Shown here one piece after another: positions 40,701 through 48,700 of a stretch of DNA of 64,000 nucleotides. This stretch comes from Pelomonas caseinilytica (lineage in GTDB: Bacteria > Pseudomonadota > Gammaproteobacteria > Burkholderiales > Burkholderiaceae_C), in the NCBI RefSeq assembly GCF_021353235.1, contig NZ_JAJTWT010000001.1:372001-436000 (forward strand). Direction: 5' to 3'. A program made the translations under genes and the position numbers. Position 1 is the stretch's first letter. Every line of letters starts with the position of its first letter. The notes beneath the pieces are model-generated. The model made no database searches and was not told the DNA's origin. It saw only the letters and a program-made list of their open reading frames with translations.

Positions 40701-40895
40701 GCGTGTCTCGACCTCCTCGGGCGTCATGCCCGGCGCCTTCAGGATGATCTTGACCTGGGTGCTGGAGACGTCGGGGAAGGCGTCGATGGGCAGGTCGCGG
40801 AAGGACCACCACCCGAAGCCGCCCAGCAACACCGCACCCAGCAGCACGAACAGGCGCTGCGACAGCGCGAATTGCACGAGACCGGCCAGCATCAC
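37791..40895 (-). CDS. czcA: CzcA/CusA-family heavy-metal RND efflux pump
   Basis: 1034 aa, twelve predicted membrane segments with two large periplasmic loops, as usual for HME-RND proteins. N-terminal motif LPIDAFPDVSSTQVKI is diagnostic. The segment-4 signature reads AIALGMLVDAAVVVVEN: it keeps the proton-relay Asp, but has AIAL...VDAA rather than the DFG...VDGA of zinc/cobalt pumps, so the metal is uncertain and could be of the CusA-like or an unassigned class. The GTG at 40895 overlaps the stop of the membrane-fusion gene; the next codon is ATG. It exports metal from the periplasm or cytoplasm, driven by protons. Confidence 0.95.
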   Translation of the reverse strand: MMLAGLVQFALSQRLFVLLGAVLLGGFGWWSFRDLPIDAFPDVSSTQVKIILKAPGMTPEEVETRIAAPIEVEMLGIPRQKMLRSVSKYGIVDVTVDFEDGVDIYWARQQVAERLSGIQGELPAGLSGGMAPITTPLGEMYQFTVEAPDMSLEERRALLDWVIRPALRTVPGVADVNALGGKVRAFEVVPDLARLAALGLSTASLKTAIEQNNRNDGAGRLGDGDEVLLVRAEGNLRTADDVAATVVTRRNGVPVRISDVAEVRLGSLTRYGVVTKDGKGEAVEGLVLGLAGANARKVVEGVAGKLAELQATLPKGVALKPFYNRAQLVDKAVGTVSKALLEATVLVLVLLGAFLGNLRAAVTVALVLPLAALWTFIAMRLWGMSANLMSLGGLAIALGMLVDAAVVVVENVVQHLAHEPAAGRLPRLHVLLRAVREVASPVAAGVLIIVTVFLPLLTLQNLEGKFFVPVALTIVFALAGSLLLSLTVIPVVASLLIRQASHGEPWLVRQLQRLYAPVLGLALRREKAVYLIAVLLLALAAAVYLRVGKTFLPTMDEGDLIVGIEKLPSIGLEESAALDLKLQQALLARIPEIQGMVARAGADEIGLDPMGLNQTDTFLVLKPRHEWQLADKDALIARIREVLDGMPGIRYAFTQPIDMRVSEMILGVRGDLAVKVFGPDLTVLNELAGRIETVLKTVPGNRDVYTVRNDGVQYLRVVVDRLAAGQHGLTVEDVQDALRAQVEGQRAGQLIEGVRRTPILLRGPESVRLSPAEFEALQIATPDGRSVPLRSLATLSRSGGPVQVNRELGSRYSVVIANVEGRDLVGFVEDARQKVSEQVKLPTGYRLSWGGQFENQQRAAARLGLVVPLALGIIFIILFSTFGSLRQSLLVLSNIPFALVGGVIGLWVTDEYLSVPASVGFIALLGIAVLNGVVLVSYFNQLHAEGLSLQECVVQGCQRRLRPVLMTASITAFGLIPLLLATGPGSEIQRPLAIVVIGGLITATALTLVLLPVLYLRHGKPAPAGLATPEIAHE

Positions 40896-41998
40896 TCGCC
40901 CCCGCCGTGGCCGAGCCAGGCCGACTTGAGCGCCACGACGGCGCGCACGGCCACCTCCTGGCCGGCCTTGAGATCGCCCGTGACCTGGGCGACGCCGGCC
41001 GCGCCGCCGAGCAGCTGCACCGGCGTCGCGACGAAGCCGCGCGCGCCGCGCACGAAGACATAGGCCTGGCCCTCGTGATGGACCACGGCGGCCTGGGGCA
41101 GCGCCCAGCCGCTGCCAGCCGTGCGCGACACGTTGACCTGGACGACCTCGCCCGGCCGCAGCAGCGAGGCGCCGCGGGTGACCCGGGCGCGCAGCGTCTG
41201 CGTCTGGCCTTCACCCACCAGCGGCCCCAGCGCCTGCGCCACCGCCGACACGTCGCGCCCCACCACGGCAACAGGCTGGCCCGCCGCCACCGCGGAGCCC
41301 ACCGGCAGCTGCGCCTCCAGCCAGACCTCGCGCGGGTTGGCCAGGCGCGCCAGCACGTCGGCCTCGCGGACCCGCTGGCCGGGGCGCACCTCCAGCGCCG
41401 TCACCCAGCCGGCGGCGCGCGCCGGCACCGTCAGGGCATCGTCCAACGGGCCGCCGGCCACCACGCGCTTGATCGTCGCGTCGCCCACGCCGGCCAGGCG
41501 CAACGCCGCCTCCGCCTGGCGCTGGCCCGCCTCGGCGGAGCGCTGCGCGGCCTGGGCCTCCTGCACGCGCCGCTCCGGGATGATGCCTTCGTCGAACAGG
41601 CGGCGTTCGCGGTCGAGCGTCTGCCGGGCCAGCTGGAGCCGGGTGCCGGCCTCCATCAGGCGCAGCTGCATCTCGCCGAGGGCGGGGCTGGTCAGGCGCA
41701 GCAGGGGCTGGCCCGGCCTGACCGCGTCCTGCGCGCTCACCAGGACTTGCGTCACGACGCCGTCGACGGGGGCGCTGACCACGGTGTCCAGCTCGGGAGG
41801 CAGGACGACCCGGGCCGGCGACGGCGCGCCGACGGCAGTCGACGGCGCCGTCAGCTTCTGCGTGGCGACGCCGAGCGCCTGCAACTGCGCCGGGTCGACG
41901 GCGAATTCCGCTGTTGGCGCCGCGGATGCGGATGCGGCCACGCCCGCCAGGGCGGACACCAGGGCGAGCCAAATGCTGCGCCGACGAAGAGAAAACAC
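40892..41998 (-). CDS. czcB: RND efflux membrane-fusion (periplasmic adaptor) protein
   Basis: 368 aa from GTG 41998, supported by GGAG seven bases upstream and by the signal peptide that follows (SLRRRSIWLALVSALAG, cleavage after about ASA). The lipoyl/barrel-sandwich and alpha-hairpin halves are visible (SAPVDGVVTQVLVSAQDAVR, then helical residues about 105-170), followed by the beta-barrel (LPVGSAVAAGQPVAVV). It bridges the pump and the outer-membrane channel. It is the first gene of the efflux operon proper. A PmrA/QseB-type box (42121-42137) lies about 125 bp upstream. Confidence 0.93.
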   Translation of the reverse strand: MFSLRRRSIWLALVSALAGVAASASAAPTAEFAVDPAQLQALGVATQKLTAPSTAVGAPSPARVVLPPELDTVVSAPVDGVVTQVLVSAQDAVRPGQPLLRLTSPALGEMQLRLMEAGTRLQLARQTLDRERRLFDEGIIPERRVQEAQAAQRSAEAGQRQAEAALRLAGVGDATIKRVVAGGPLDDALTVPARAAGWVTALEVRPGQRVREADVLARLANPREVWLEAQLPVGSAVAAGQPVAVVGRDVSAVAQALGPLVGEGQTQTLRARVTRGASLLRPGEVVQVNVSRTAGSGWALPQAAVVHHEGQAYVFVRGARGFVATPVQLLGGAAGVAQVTGDLKAGQEVAVRAVVALKSAWLGHGGGE

Positions 41999-42104
41999 AG
42001 GCGTACTCCAAATCAGGCCTGGATTGCCGCGTCGCGCTCGGCAGGGATGCCGGCGCCGGCCTGCCAAACGGGTCGGTCCGGTGGCATCAGGGGGTGGAAA
42101 TTCG

Positions 42105-42137
42105 AGTGTGGAAGCCAGCCCTTAAGCACGGCTGAAG
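42105..42137 (-). promoter_or_regulatory. OmpR-type box and possible -10 of the efflux operon
   Basis: On the minus strand: CTTCAG-CCGTG-CTTAAG (42137-42121), then exactly 10 nt, then CACACT (42110-42105) at the position of a -10. Direct repeat with 11-bp period as bound by PmrA/QseB-type regulators. Confidence 0.6.
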
Positions 42138-42194
42138 CCCCGGCGGAAGCGGCCGGGCAGGCAAGCACTCTTGTCGTTAGGTCTGCGGCCGTCT

Positions 42195-42815
42195 TCAGCG
42201 CCGCGCGATGAGCACGTAGCCGTAGCCGCGCACCGCGCGGATGCCCGCATCGGGCAGCTTGTGCCGCAGGCGATGGACGTGCACGTCGAGGGTGTTGCTC
42301 TCGAACTCCTGGCCCCAGGCGTGCAGCTCGGCCTCCAGCGTCTCCCGGGCCACCGCCTGGCCGGCGTGGGCCAGCAGCACCTGCAGGATGCGGCATTCCT
42401 TGGGGGTGAGCCTCACCGTCTGGCCGCGGTGGCACACCGCGCGCCTGGCGGCGTCGAGCTGCAGCGGCGCGGGCGCCAGCAGCTGCAGCAGCTGGTCCAG
42501 CAGCGCAGAGGCCTCGCAGGGCCAGGGCAGGACGGCGCCGGGCACGTCGCCCGGCAGCTCCGGCAACTGCTGCGCGTCGTCGCCCGGCGGCGGCGCCAGC
42601 AGCAGCAGGCCGCGCGGGCGGCGGCGCTGGGGTGCAGCTTGCCATTGGGCGGCCATGGCCACGACCACGTCGCCGCTTTGCACGCGCGGCGCGGGCCGCT
42701 CGTCGCAACGCACGTACCAGCCGCGCGCGGCCGCCAACGCCCTCAGCAGCGCGCAGGCCTCGGCCGGCATGCCGTGCACAGCCAGCATCAGGAGGTGTCC
42801 GCCGCTCGTCCGCAT
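42195..42815 (-). CDS. OmpR-type transcriptional regulator lacking a functional receiver
   Basis: 206 aa. The C-terminal half (about 110-206) is a clear OmpR winged helix: VRLTPKECRILQVLLAHAG, then DVHVHRLRHKLPDAGIRAV and GYGYVL. The N-terminal half is the size of a receiver but shows no acidic pocket, no phospho-acceptor Asp in context and no conserved Thr or Lys, so phosphorylation control is unlikely. Start ATG 42815 is tentative; the frame is open upstream and Met10 or Met16 are alternatives. It lies between the efflux operon (same strand) and the divergent giant cytochrome operon, with OmpR-type boxes on both sides. Confidence 0.82.
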   Translation of the reverse strand: MRTSGGHLLMLAVHGMPAEACALLRALAAARGWYVRCDERPAPRVQSGDVVVAMAAQWQAAPQRRRPRGLLLLAPPPGDDAQQLPELPGDVPGAVLPWPCEASALLDQLLQLLAPAPLQLDAARRAVCHRGQTVRLTPKECRILQVLLAHAGQAVARETLEAELHAWGQEFESNTLDVHVHRLRHKLPDAGIRAVRGYGYVLIARR

Positions 42816-42823
42816 GGGCCGCG

Positions 42824-42856
42824 AGCTTTGGCGGGGAGGCTTAAGCGGACATGAAC
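42824..42856 (-). promoter_or_regulatory. OmpR-type box before the receiver-less regulator
   Basis: Minus strand: GTTCAT-GTCCG-CTTAAG (42856-42840), 10 nt, AAAGCT (42829-42824). The implied start point is within a few bases of ATG 42815, so either the mRNA is nearly leaderless or translation starts at a downstream Met. Confidence 0.5.
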
Positions 42857-42909
42857 CAAGCCGGTGCAACTTCGCGCAATCCGAAGGCTCGCAGGCTCCC
42901 GACAGCCAG

Positions 42910-42942
42910 CTTAAGGCGGGCTTCAGCCGGGACGGCCAACGT
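42910..42942 (+). promoter_or_regulatory. OmpR-type box heading the giant cytochrome operon
   Basis: Plus strand: CTTAAG-GCGGG-CTTCAG (42910-42926), 10 nt, CAACGT (42937-42942). It points towards the cytochrome b gene at 43021. Confidence 0.6.
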
Positions 42943-42987
42943 CCGCCCAAGATTTCAAGCGCAGCAACATTTCATTACGTACTTCAT

Positions 42988-43005
42988 GTGGCCATAAGAG
43001 GCCAC
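42988..43005 (+). promoter_or_regulatory. Leader hairpin just upstream of the cytochrome b gene
   Basis: GTGGCC-ATAAGA-GGCCAC, a perfect 6-bp stem ending 15 bp before ATG 43021 and 8 bp before its GAGG ribosome site. It may modulate translation or mRNA stability of the operon. Confidence 0.45.
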
Positions 43006-43020
43006 TGACACCCTTGAGGC

Positions 43021-43890
43021 ATGGCGGAAATGACAACTACAAGCTCCCCACGCCAGTCGGGCGGAGCAACACGCGGTGGGCGCTACTCCCTGGGCGAAGG
43101 CTGGATCAGCCTTGCCATCGCCCTGCTGGTGGCCGCGGCCTGGGTGGTCGTGCGGCTGGCAAACCTGCAGGCGACCTCGGACCTGGGCTATGGCCTGGGC
43201 ATCGCCGGCGGCGTGGCGATGTTGTTACTTTTTGCATATCCGCTGCGCAAACGGGTGCGCGCCCTGCAGCAGCTCGGCTCCGCCAAGCCCTGGTTCGTCG
43301 TCCACATGGTGCTGGGCGTGGCCGGGCCGCTGCTGATCCTGCTGCACTCCGGCTTTCGCATCGGCTCACTGAACGCCGGCGTGGCGCTGTGGAGCATGCT
43401 CATCGTGGCCGGCAGCGGCGTCGTCGGCCGCTTCCTCTACCTGCTGACCCACCGCGGCCTGAACGGCGAGCATGAGGAACTCGGCCGCCTGCTGCAGGGC
43501 CTGGGTGTGGCGGAGGCCCGCGGGGAATCCGTCTGGAGCGACACGCCCACGGTCACCGCGCCGCTGCACCGCTTCGCCACGTCCGCCCGGCAGCTCGCCG
43601 CACGGCCGGGGCATGACCTCGCGGGTCATTTCGAGGCCTTCGTGCTGCTGCCCTGGCGGCGGCGGGCTGAGCTGCATGCCGTCCGCAAGGCGCTGCGCCG
43701 GCTGGAGCGCCGCGGCGAGAGGACGCACAGCCTGGCCGCCATCGCCGAGGCCTATGCCGGCGCGCTGCGCGTGGCGCAGTACGGGCGCGCGACGCGGCTC
43801 TTCGAGCTCTGGCATGTGCTGCACATCCCCTTCGTGTACCTGATGGTGGTCTGCGCCGTCGTGCACATCGTGGCGGTCCACGTCTATTGA
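43021..43890 (+). CDS. Membrane cytochrome b-like protein, entry point of the multiheme operon
   Basis: 289 aa. About four membrane segments (residues about 28-47, 58-76, 90-112 and 262-287), with a cytoplasmic or periplasmic central domain of about 130 residues rich in Arg and His. Candidate heme ligands are paired histidines in the membrane parts: HMVLGV, LLHSGF, LWHVLHIPF and VVHIVAVHVY. It resembles inner-membrane di-heme cytochromes b that oxidise or reduce quinol for periplasmic multiheme partners; family assignment is by pattern only. It is the first gene of a plus-strand operon; 45 bp separate it from the 24-heme cytochrome. Confidence 0.75.
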   Translation: MAEMTTTSSPRQSGGATRGGRYSLGEGWISLAIALLVAAAWVVVRLANLQATSDLGYGLGIAGGVAMLLLFAYPLRKRVRALQQLGSAKPWFVVHMVLGVAGPLLILLHSGFRIGSLNAGVALWSMLIVAGSGVVGRFLYLLTHRGLNGEHEELGRLLQGLGVAEARGESVWSDTPTVTAPLHRFATSARQLAARPGHDLAGHFEAFVLLPWRRRAELHAVRKALRRLERRGERTHSLAAIAEAYAGALRVAQYGRATRLFELWHVLHIPFVYLMVVCAVVHIVAVHVY

Positions 43891-43935
43891 GGCCATGGCC
43901 CATGGGCAACCCCACCTCCACCAGGGACGGCGCGG

Positions 43936-45753
43936 ATGACGCCGCGCGCGCTCGCCCGCCGCATCGGCGCCCTGGCGCGCTGGGCCGCCGCCCTGGCGCT
44001 GCTGTGGCTCGGCCAGGCGGCGCTGGCCGCGGGCTCGATGGAGTCCGCGCTGTCGCCCGGCGTGCTGACCCAGGCGCATGCGAAGTGGGACGACGCCTGC
44101 CGCAGCTGCCACACGCCCTTCGACCGCAAGGACCAGGACCGGCTCTGCGCCGACTGCCACAAGGACATCGGCCGCGACCTGTCGGCCCGGACCGGCCTGC
44201 ACGGCCGCATGAAGGCCGGGCAGAGCTGCCGCTCCTGCCACACCGAGCACAAGGGGCGTGACATGAGGATCGCCCCGCTCGACACCAAGTCCTTCGACCA
44301 CGCGCAGACCGACTACGCCCTGCGCGGCAAGCACCGCGACACCGACTGCGCGAAGTGCCATGCGGCCGGCCGCAAGTACAGCGCGGCACCGCAGGACTGC
44401 AACGGCTGCCACCGCAAGGACGACGTGCACAAGGCCTCGCTCGGCACCAAATGCGAGAGCTGCCACGACGAGCGCGGTTGGCGCGAGACGCGCTTCGACC
44501 ACTCGACGACGCGCTTCCCGCTGCTCGGTGCCCACGACGCGGCCAAGTGCGAGGACTGCCACCGCACGCGCGAGTACAAGGACACGCCGCGCGAGTGCGT
44601 CGGCTGCCACCGCAAGGACGACAAGCACAAGGGCCAGTTCGGCGACAAGTGCGAGAGCTGCCATGGCGAGAAGCGCTGGCGCGACATCGCCTTCCGCCAC
44701 GACGTGGACACCCGCTACCCCCTGCGGGACCGGCACCGCGACGTGAAGTGCACCAGCTGCCACGCCGGCAACCTCTACCGCGACAAGCTCGAGACCGCCT
44801 GCATCGCCTGCCACCGCAAGGACGACAAGCACAAGGCGACGCTCGGCACCGAATGCAGCAGCTGCCACAGCGAGCGCGGCTGGCGCGAGGTGAGGCGCTT
44901 CGACCATGACCGCACCGCCTTCCCGCTGCTGGGCCGCCACGTCAAGGCCGGCTGCAAGGACTGCCACCAGAGCCTGGTCTACCGGGAGGCCCCCGGCACC
45001 TGCATCGGCTGCCACAGGAAGGACGACAAGCACGAGGGTCATCTCGGCGAGCGCTGCGCCGACTGCCACACCGAGAACGACTGGGCGGCACGCCGCTTCT
45101 CCCACGCCCAGACCCGCTTCCCGCTGCGCGGCGCCCACGCGGCCGCCACGCTGAAGTGCGAGAGCTGCCACCGCGACCTGCGCAGCTACCGCGGCACGCC
45201 GACGGCCTGCATCGACTGCCACCGCAAGGACGACAAGCACGAGGCCCAGCTGGGCGAGCGCTGCCAGGCCTGCCATGGCGAGACGGGCTGGAAGGTCGAG
45301 AACTACGACCATCGCCGCGCCCGCTTCGCGCTGACGGGCGCCCACCAGACCACCGAGTGCAAGGCCTGCCATGCCAGCCGGCGCTTCCGCGACGCGCCGC
45401 GGGCCTGCGTCGGCTGCCACCTCAAGGACGACCGGCACAAGGCCCGCTTCGGCACGGCCTGCGAGTCCTGCCACGGCACGCGCAGCTGGAAGACCTGGCG
45501 CTTCGACCATGCCCGTGAAACCCGCTACGTGCTGGAGGGCAGGCACCTGAGTGCCGCCTGCGAAAGCTGCCACACGCAAGCGGCGCCGGCCGGCAAGCGC
45601 GCCGCGCCTCTGGACACGATCTGCGTGGCCTGCCACGCCCGCGACGACGTGCATGAGCGCAGCTTCGGCGTGCGCTGTGACCAATGCCACCAGCCCAGCG
45701 GCTGGCGTGACCTCGACACGCGCCGCAGCGCGCGCCCTGTGGGAGCCTCCTGA
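43936..45753 (+). CDS. 24-heme c-type cytochrome
   Basis: 605 aa with a signal peptide (about residues 1-33, ending LAAG). I count 24 CXXCH heme-binding motifs. The chain is a repeat of a three-heme module of about 62 residues with recurrent CHRKDDKH, a C-ESCH-GxRxW stretch, an FDH and an L-GRH. Each module therefore supplies three extra His, enough for bis-His coordination of every heme. It is strongly basic (Lys/Arg-rich), expected for a soluble periplasmic electron carrier. AGGGA precedes ATG 43936. The stop overlaps the start of the 53-heme gene by one base, so the two are translationally coupled. Confidence 0.93.
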   Translation: MTPRALARRIGALARWAAALALLWLGQAALAAGSMESALSPGVLTQAHAKWDDACRSCHTPFDRKDQDRLCADCHKDIGRDLSARTGLHGRMKAGQSCRSCHTEHKGRDMRIAPLDTKSFDHAQTDYALRGKHRDTDCAKCHAAGRKYSAAPQDCNGCHRKDDVHKASLGTKCESCHDERGWRETRFDHSTTRFPLLGAHDAAKCEDCHRTREYKDTPRECVGCHRKDDKHKGQFGDKCESCHGEKRWRDIAFRHDVDTRYPLRDRHRDVKCTSCHAGNLYRDKLETACIACHRKDDKHKATLGTECSSCHSERGWREVRRFDHDRTAFPLLGRHVKAGCKDCHQSLVYREAPGTCIGCHRKDDKHEGHLGERCADCHTENDWAARRFSHAQTRFPLRGAHAAATLKCESCHRDLRSYRGTPTACIDCHRKDDKHEAQLGERCQACHGETGWKVENYDHRRARFALTGAHQTTECKACHASRRFRDAPRACVGCHLKDDRHKARFGTACESCHGTRSWKTWRFDHARETRYVLEGRHLSAACESCHTQAAPAGKRAAPLDTICVACHARDDVHERSFGVRCDQCHQPSGWRDLDTRRSARPVGAS

Positions 45754-48700
45754 TGCCAAGACGACACCTCGGTCTCCTGCGCCCGTGGCTCATCGCCGCG
45801 CTGCTGCTCGTGGCGCTCGCGATGGGCCTGCACGCATCCCGCGTGGCACACGCCGCGACCGGCGGCACGGAGTTCGACCACCTCAAGACCGGCTTCGCAC
45901 TGACGGGCGCCCACCAGAACCAGCGCTGCGAGAGCTGCCACCAGGCCGGCGTCTTCAAGGGCACGCCGCGCGACTGCGAGTCCTGTCACACCTCGGGCGC
46001 GCGCCTGGCCAAGACCAACATCGTCAAGCCCGCCACCCACATTCCCACCAGCCAGAGCTGCGACAGCTGCCACGGCACGCGCAGCTTCACCGGCGCCAAG
46101 ATGGACCACAAGGGCATCGCCGCGGGCAGCTGCGCCAGTTGCCACAACGGCGTCATGTCGACCGGCAAGCCGGCCGACCACATCGCCACCACCGCATCCT
46201 GCGACAGCTGCCACCGCACCAGCGCCTGGAAGCCGGCCTCCGGGTTCAACCACGCGGGCGTGGTGCCCGGCAGCTGCGCGAGCTGCCACAACGGCGTCAA
46301 GGCCACCGGCAAGTCCGCCAACCACACGCCCTTCACGGCCGTCGCCTCGCTGGCCAACCTCGCCTGCGACAGCTGCCACAAGGCAGGCTTCTCGTCCTGG
46401 ACGCCCGCCAAGCTGCACGCCAGCGTCAACGTGACGGACAGCTGCGCGACCTGCCATGCGTCGAGCAAGCCCAACACCGCCGTGCACGCGGGCCAGACCG
46501 TCTGCGAAAGCTGCCACAAGAGCACCACCGCCTGGTCCGGCGCCAAGGTCGACCACGCCGCCTTCACCACGGCCACCAACTGCGCCAGCTGCCACAACGG
46601 CAGCGCGGCCACCGGCAAGCCCGCGGCCCACATCCCCGTGGGCGCCGCCAACTGCGCGACCTGCCACGCCACCTCGGGCTGGAAGCCGACCAAGTGGAAC
46701 CACACCCAGCTGCCGGTCACCGGCCAGTGCGCCAGCTGCCACAGCGGCGCCTATCCGCCGGCCGACGGCAAGCCGGCCACGCACACGCCCTACACCAACG
46801 TCTCGGCGCTGGCCTCCCTGGGCTGCGACAGCTGCCACAAGGCCGGCTACACCGCCTGGGCACCCGCCAAGCTGCACGCCAGCGTGAACGTGACGGACAG
46901 CTGCGCGACCTGCCACGCCTCCACCAAGCCCAACACCGCCGTGCACGCGGGGCAGACGGTGTGCGAGAGCTGCCACAAGAGCACGACGAGCTGGTCCGGC
47001 GGCAAGGTGGACCACGCCAGCTTCACCACCGCCACCAACTGCGCCAGCTGCCACAACGGCAATGCCGCCACGGGCAAGCCCGGCAGCCACATCCCCGTGG
47101 GCGCCGCCAACTGCGCGGCCTGCCACGCCACCTCGGGCTGGAAGCCCACCAAGTGGAACCACACCCAGTTGCCGGTCACCGGCCAGTGCGCCAGCTGCCA
47201 CAGCGGCGCCTACCCGCCGGCCGACGGCAAGCCCGCCACGCACACGCCCTACACCAGCGTCACCGCGCTGGCCTCGCTAGGCTGCGACAGCTGCCACAGG
47301 GCCGGCTACACCGCCTGGACGCCCGCCAAGCTGCACACCAGCGTGGCCGTGACCGGCAGCTGCGCGACCTGCCATGCGTCGAGCAAACCCAACACCGCCA
47401 TCCACGCCGGCCAGACCGTCTGCGAGAACTGCCACAAGAGCACGACGAGCTGGAGCACGGCCAAGGTCGATCACGGCAGCTTCAACGCCGCCACCAACTG
47501 CGCCAGCTGCCACAACGGCAGCGGCGCCACGGGCAAGCCCGCGACCCACATCCCCAGCGCCGCCACCAACTGCTTCAGCTGCCACAGCACTTCGGGCTGG
47601 AAGCCCACCAAGTGGAACCACACCCAGCTGCCGGTGACCGGCCAATGCGCCAGCTGCCACAGCGGCGCCTACCCGCCGGCCGATGGCAAACCCGCCACGC
47701 ACACGCCCTACCAGCTGGTGGCCACGCTGGCCTCGGCCAACTGCGACAGCTGCCACAAGGCCGGCTACACGGCCTGGGCGCCGGCCCGGCTGCATGCCAG
47801 CGTCACGGTCGTCGACAGCTGCGCGAGCTGCCACGCGTCGAGCAAGCCCAACACCGCCATCCACGCCGGCCAGACCGTCTGCGAGAGCTGCCACAAGAGC
47901 ACGTCGAGCTGGAGCACGGCCAAGGTCGACCACAGCACCTTCACCGCCGCCACCAATTGCACCAGCTGCCATAACGGCAGCAGCGCCACCGGCAAGCCGG
48001 CGGCCCACATCCCCGTGGCGGCCACCAACTGCATCAGCTGCCACAGCACCTCGGGCTGGAAGCCCACCAAGTGGAACCACACGCAGCTGCCGGTGACTGG
48101 CCAGTGCGCCAGCTGCCACAGCGGTGCCTACCCGCCGGCCGACGGCAAGCCCGCCACGCACACGCCCTACCAGCTGGTGGCCACGCTGGCCTCGGCCAAC
48201 TGCGACAGCTGCCACAAGGCCGGCTACACGTCCTGGACGCCGGCGCGACTGCACGCCAGCGTCACGGTCGTCGACAGCTGCGCGAGCTGCCACGCGTCGA
48301 GCAAGCCCAACACCGCCATCCATGCCGGCCAGACCGTCTGCGAGAGCTGCCACAAGAGCACGTCGAGCTGGAGCACGGCCAAGGTCGACCACAGCACCTT
48401 CACCGCGGCCACCAACTGCGCCAGCTGCCACAACGGCAGCAGCGCCACCGGCAAGCCGGCGGCCCACATCCCCGTGGCCGCCACCAACTGCATCAGCTGC
48501 CACAGCACCGCGGGCTGGAAGCCGACCAAGTGGAACCACACCCAGCTGCCCGTCACCGGCCAGTGCGCCAGCTGCCACAGCGGCGCCTACCCGCCGGCCG
48601 ACGGCAAGCCGGCCACGCACACGCCTTACCAGCTCGTCGGGACGCTGGCCTCGGCCAACTGCGACAGCTGCCACAAGGCCGGCTACACGTCCTGGACGCC

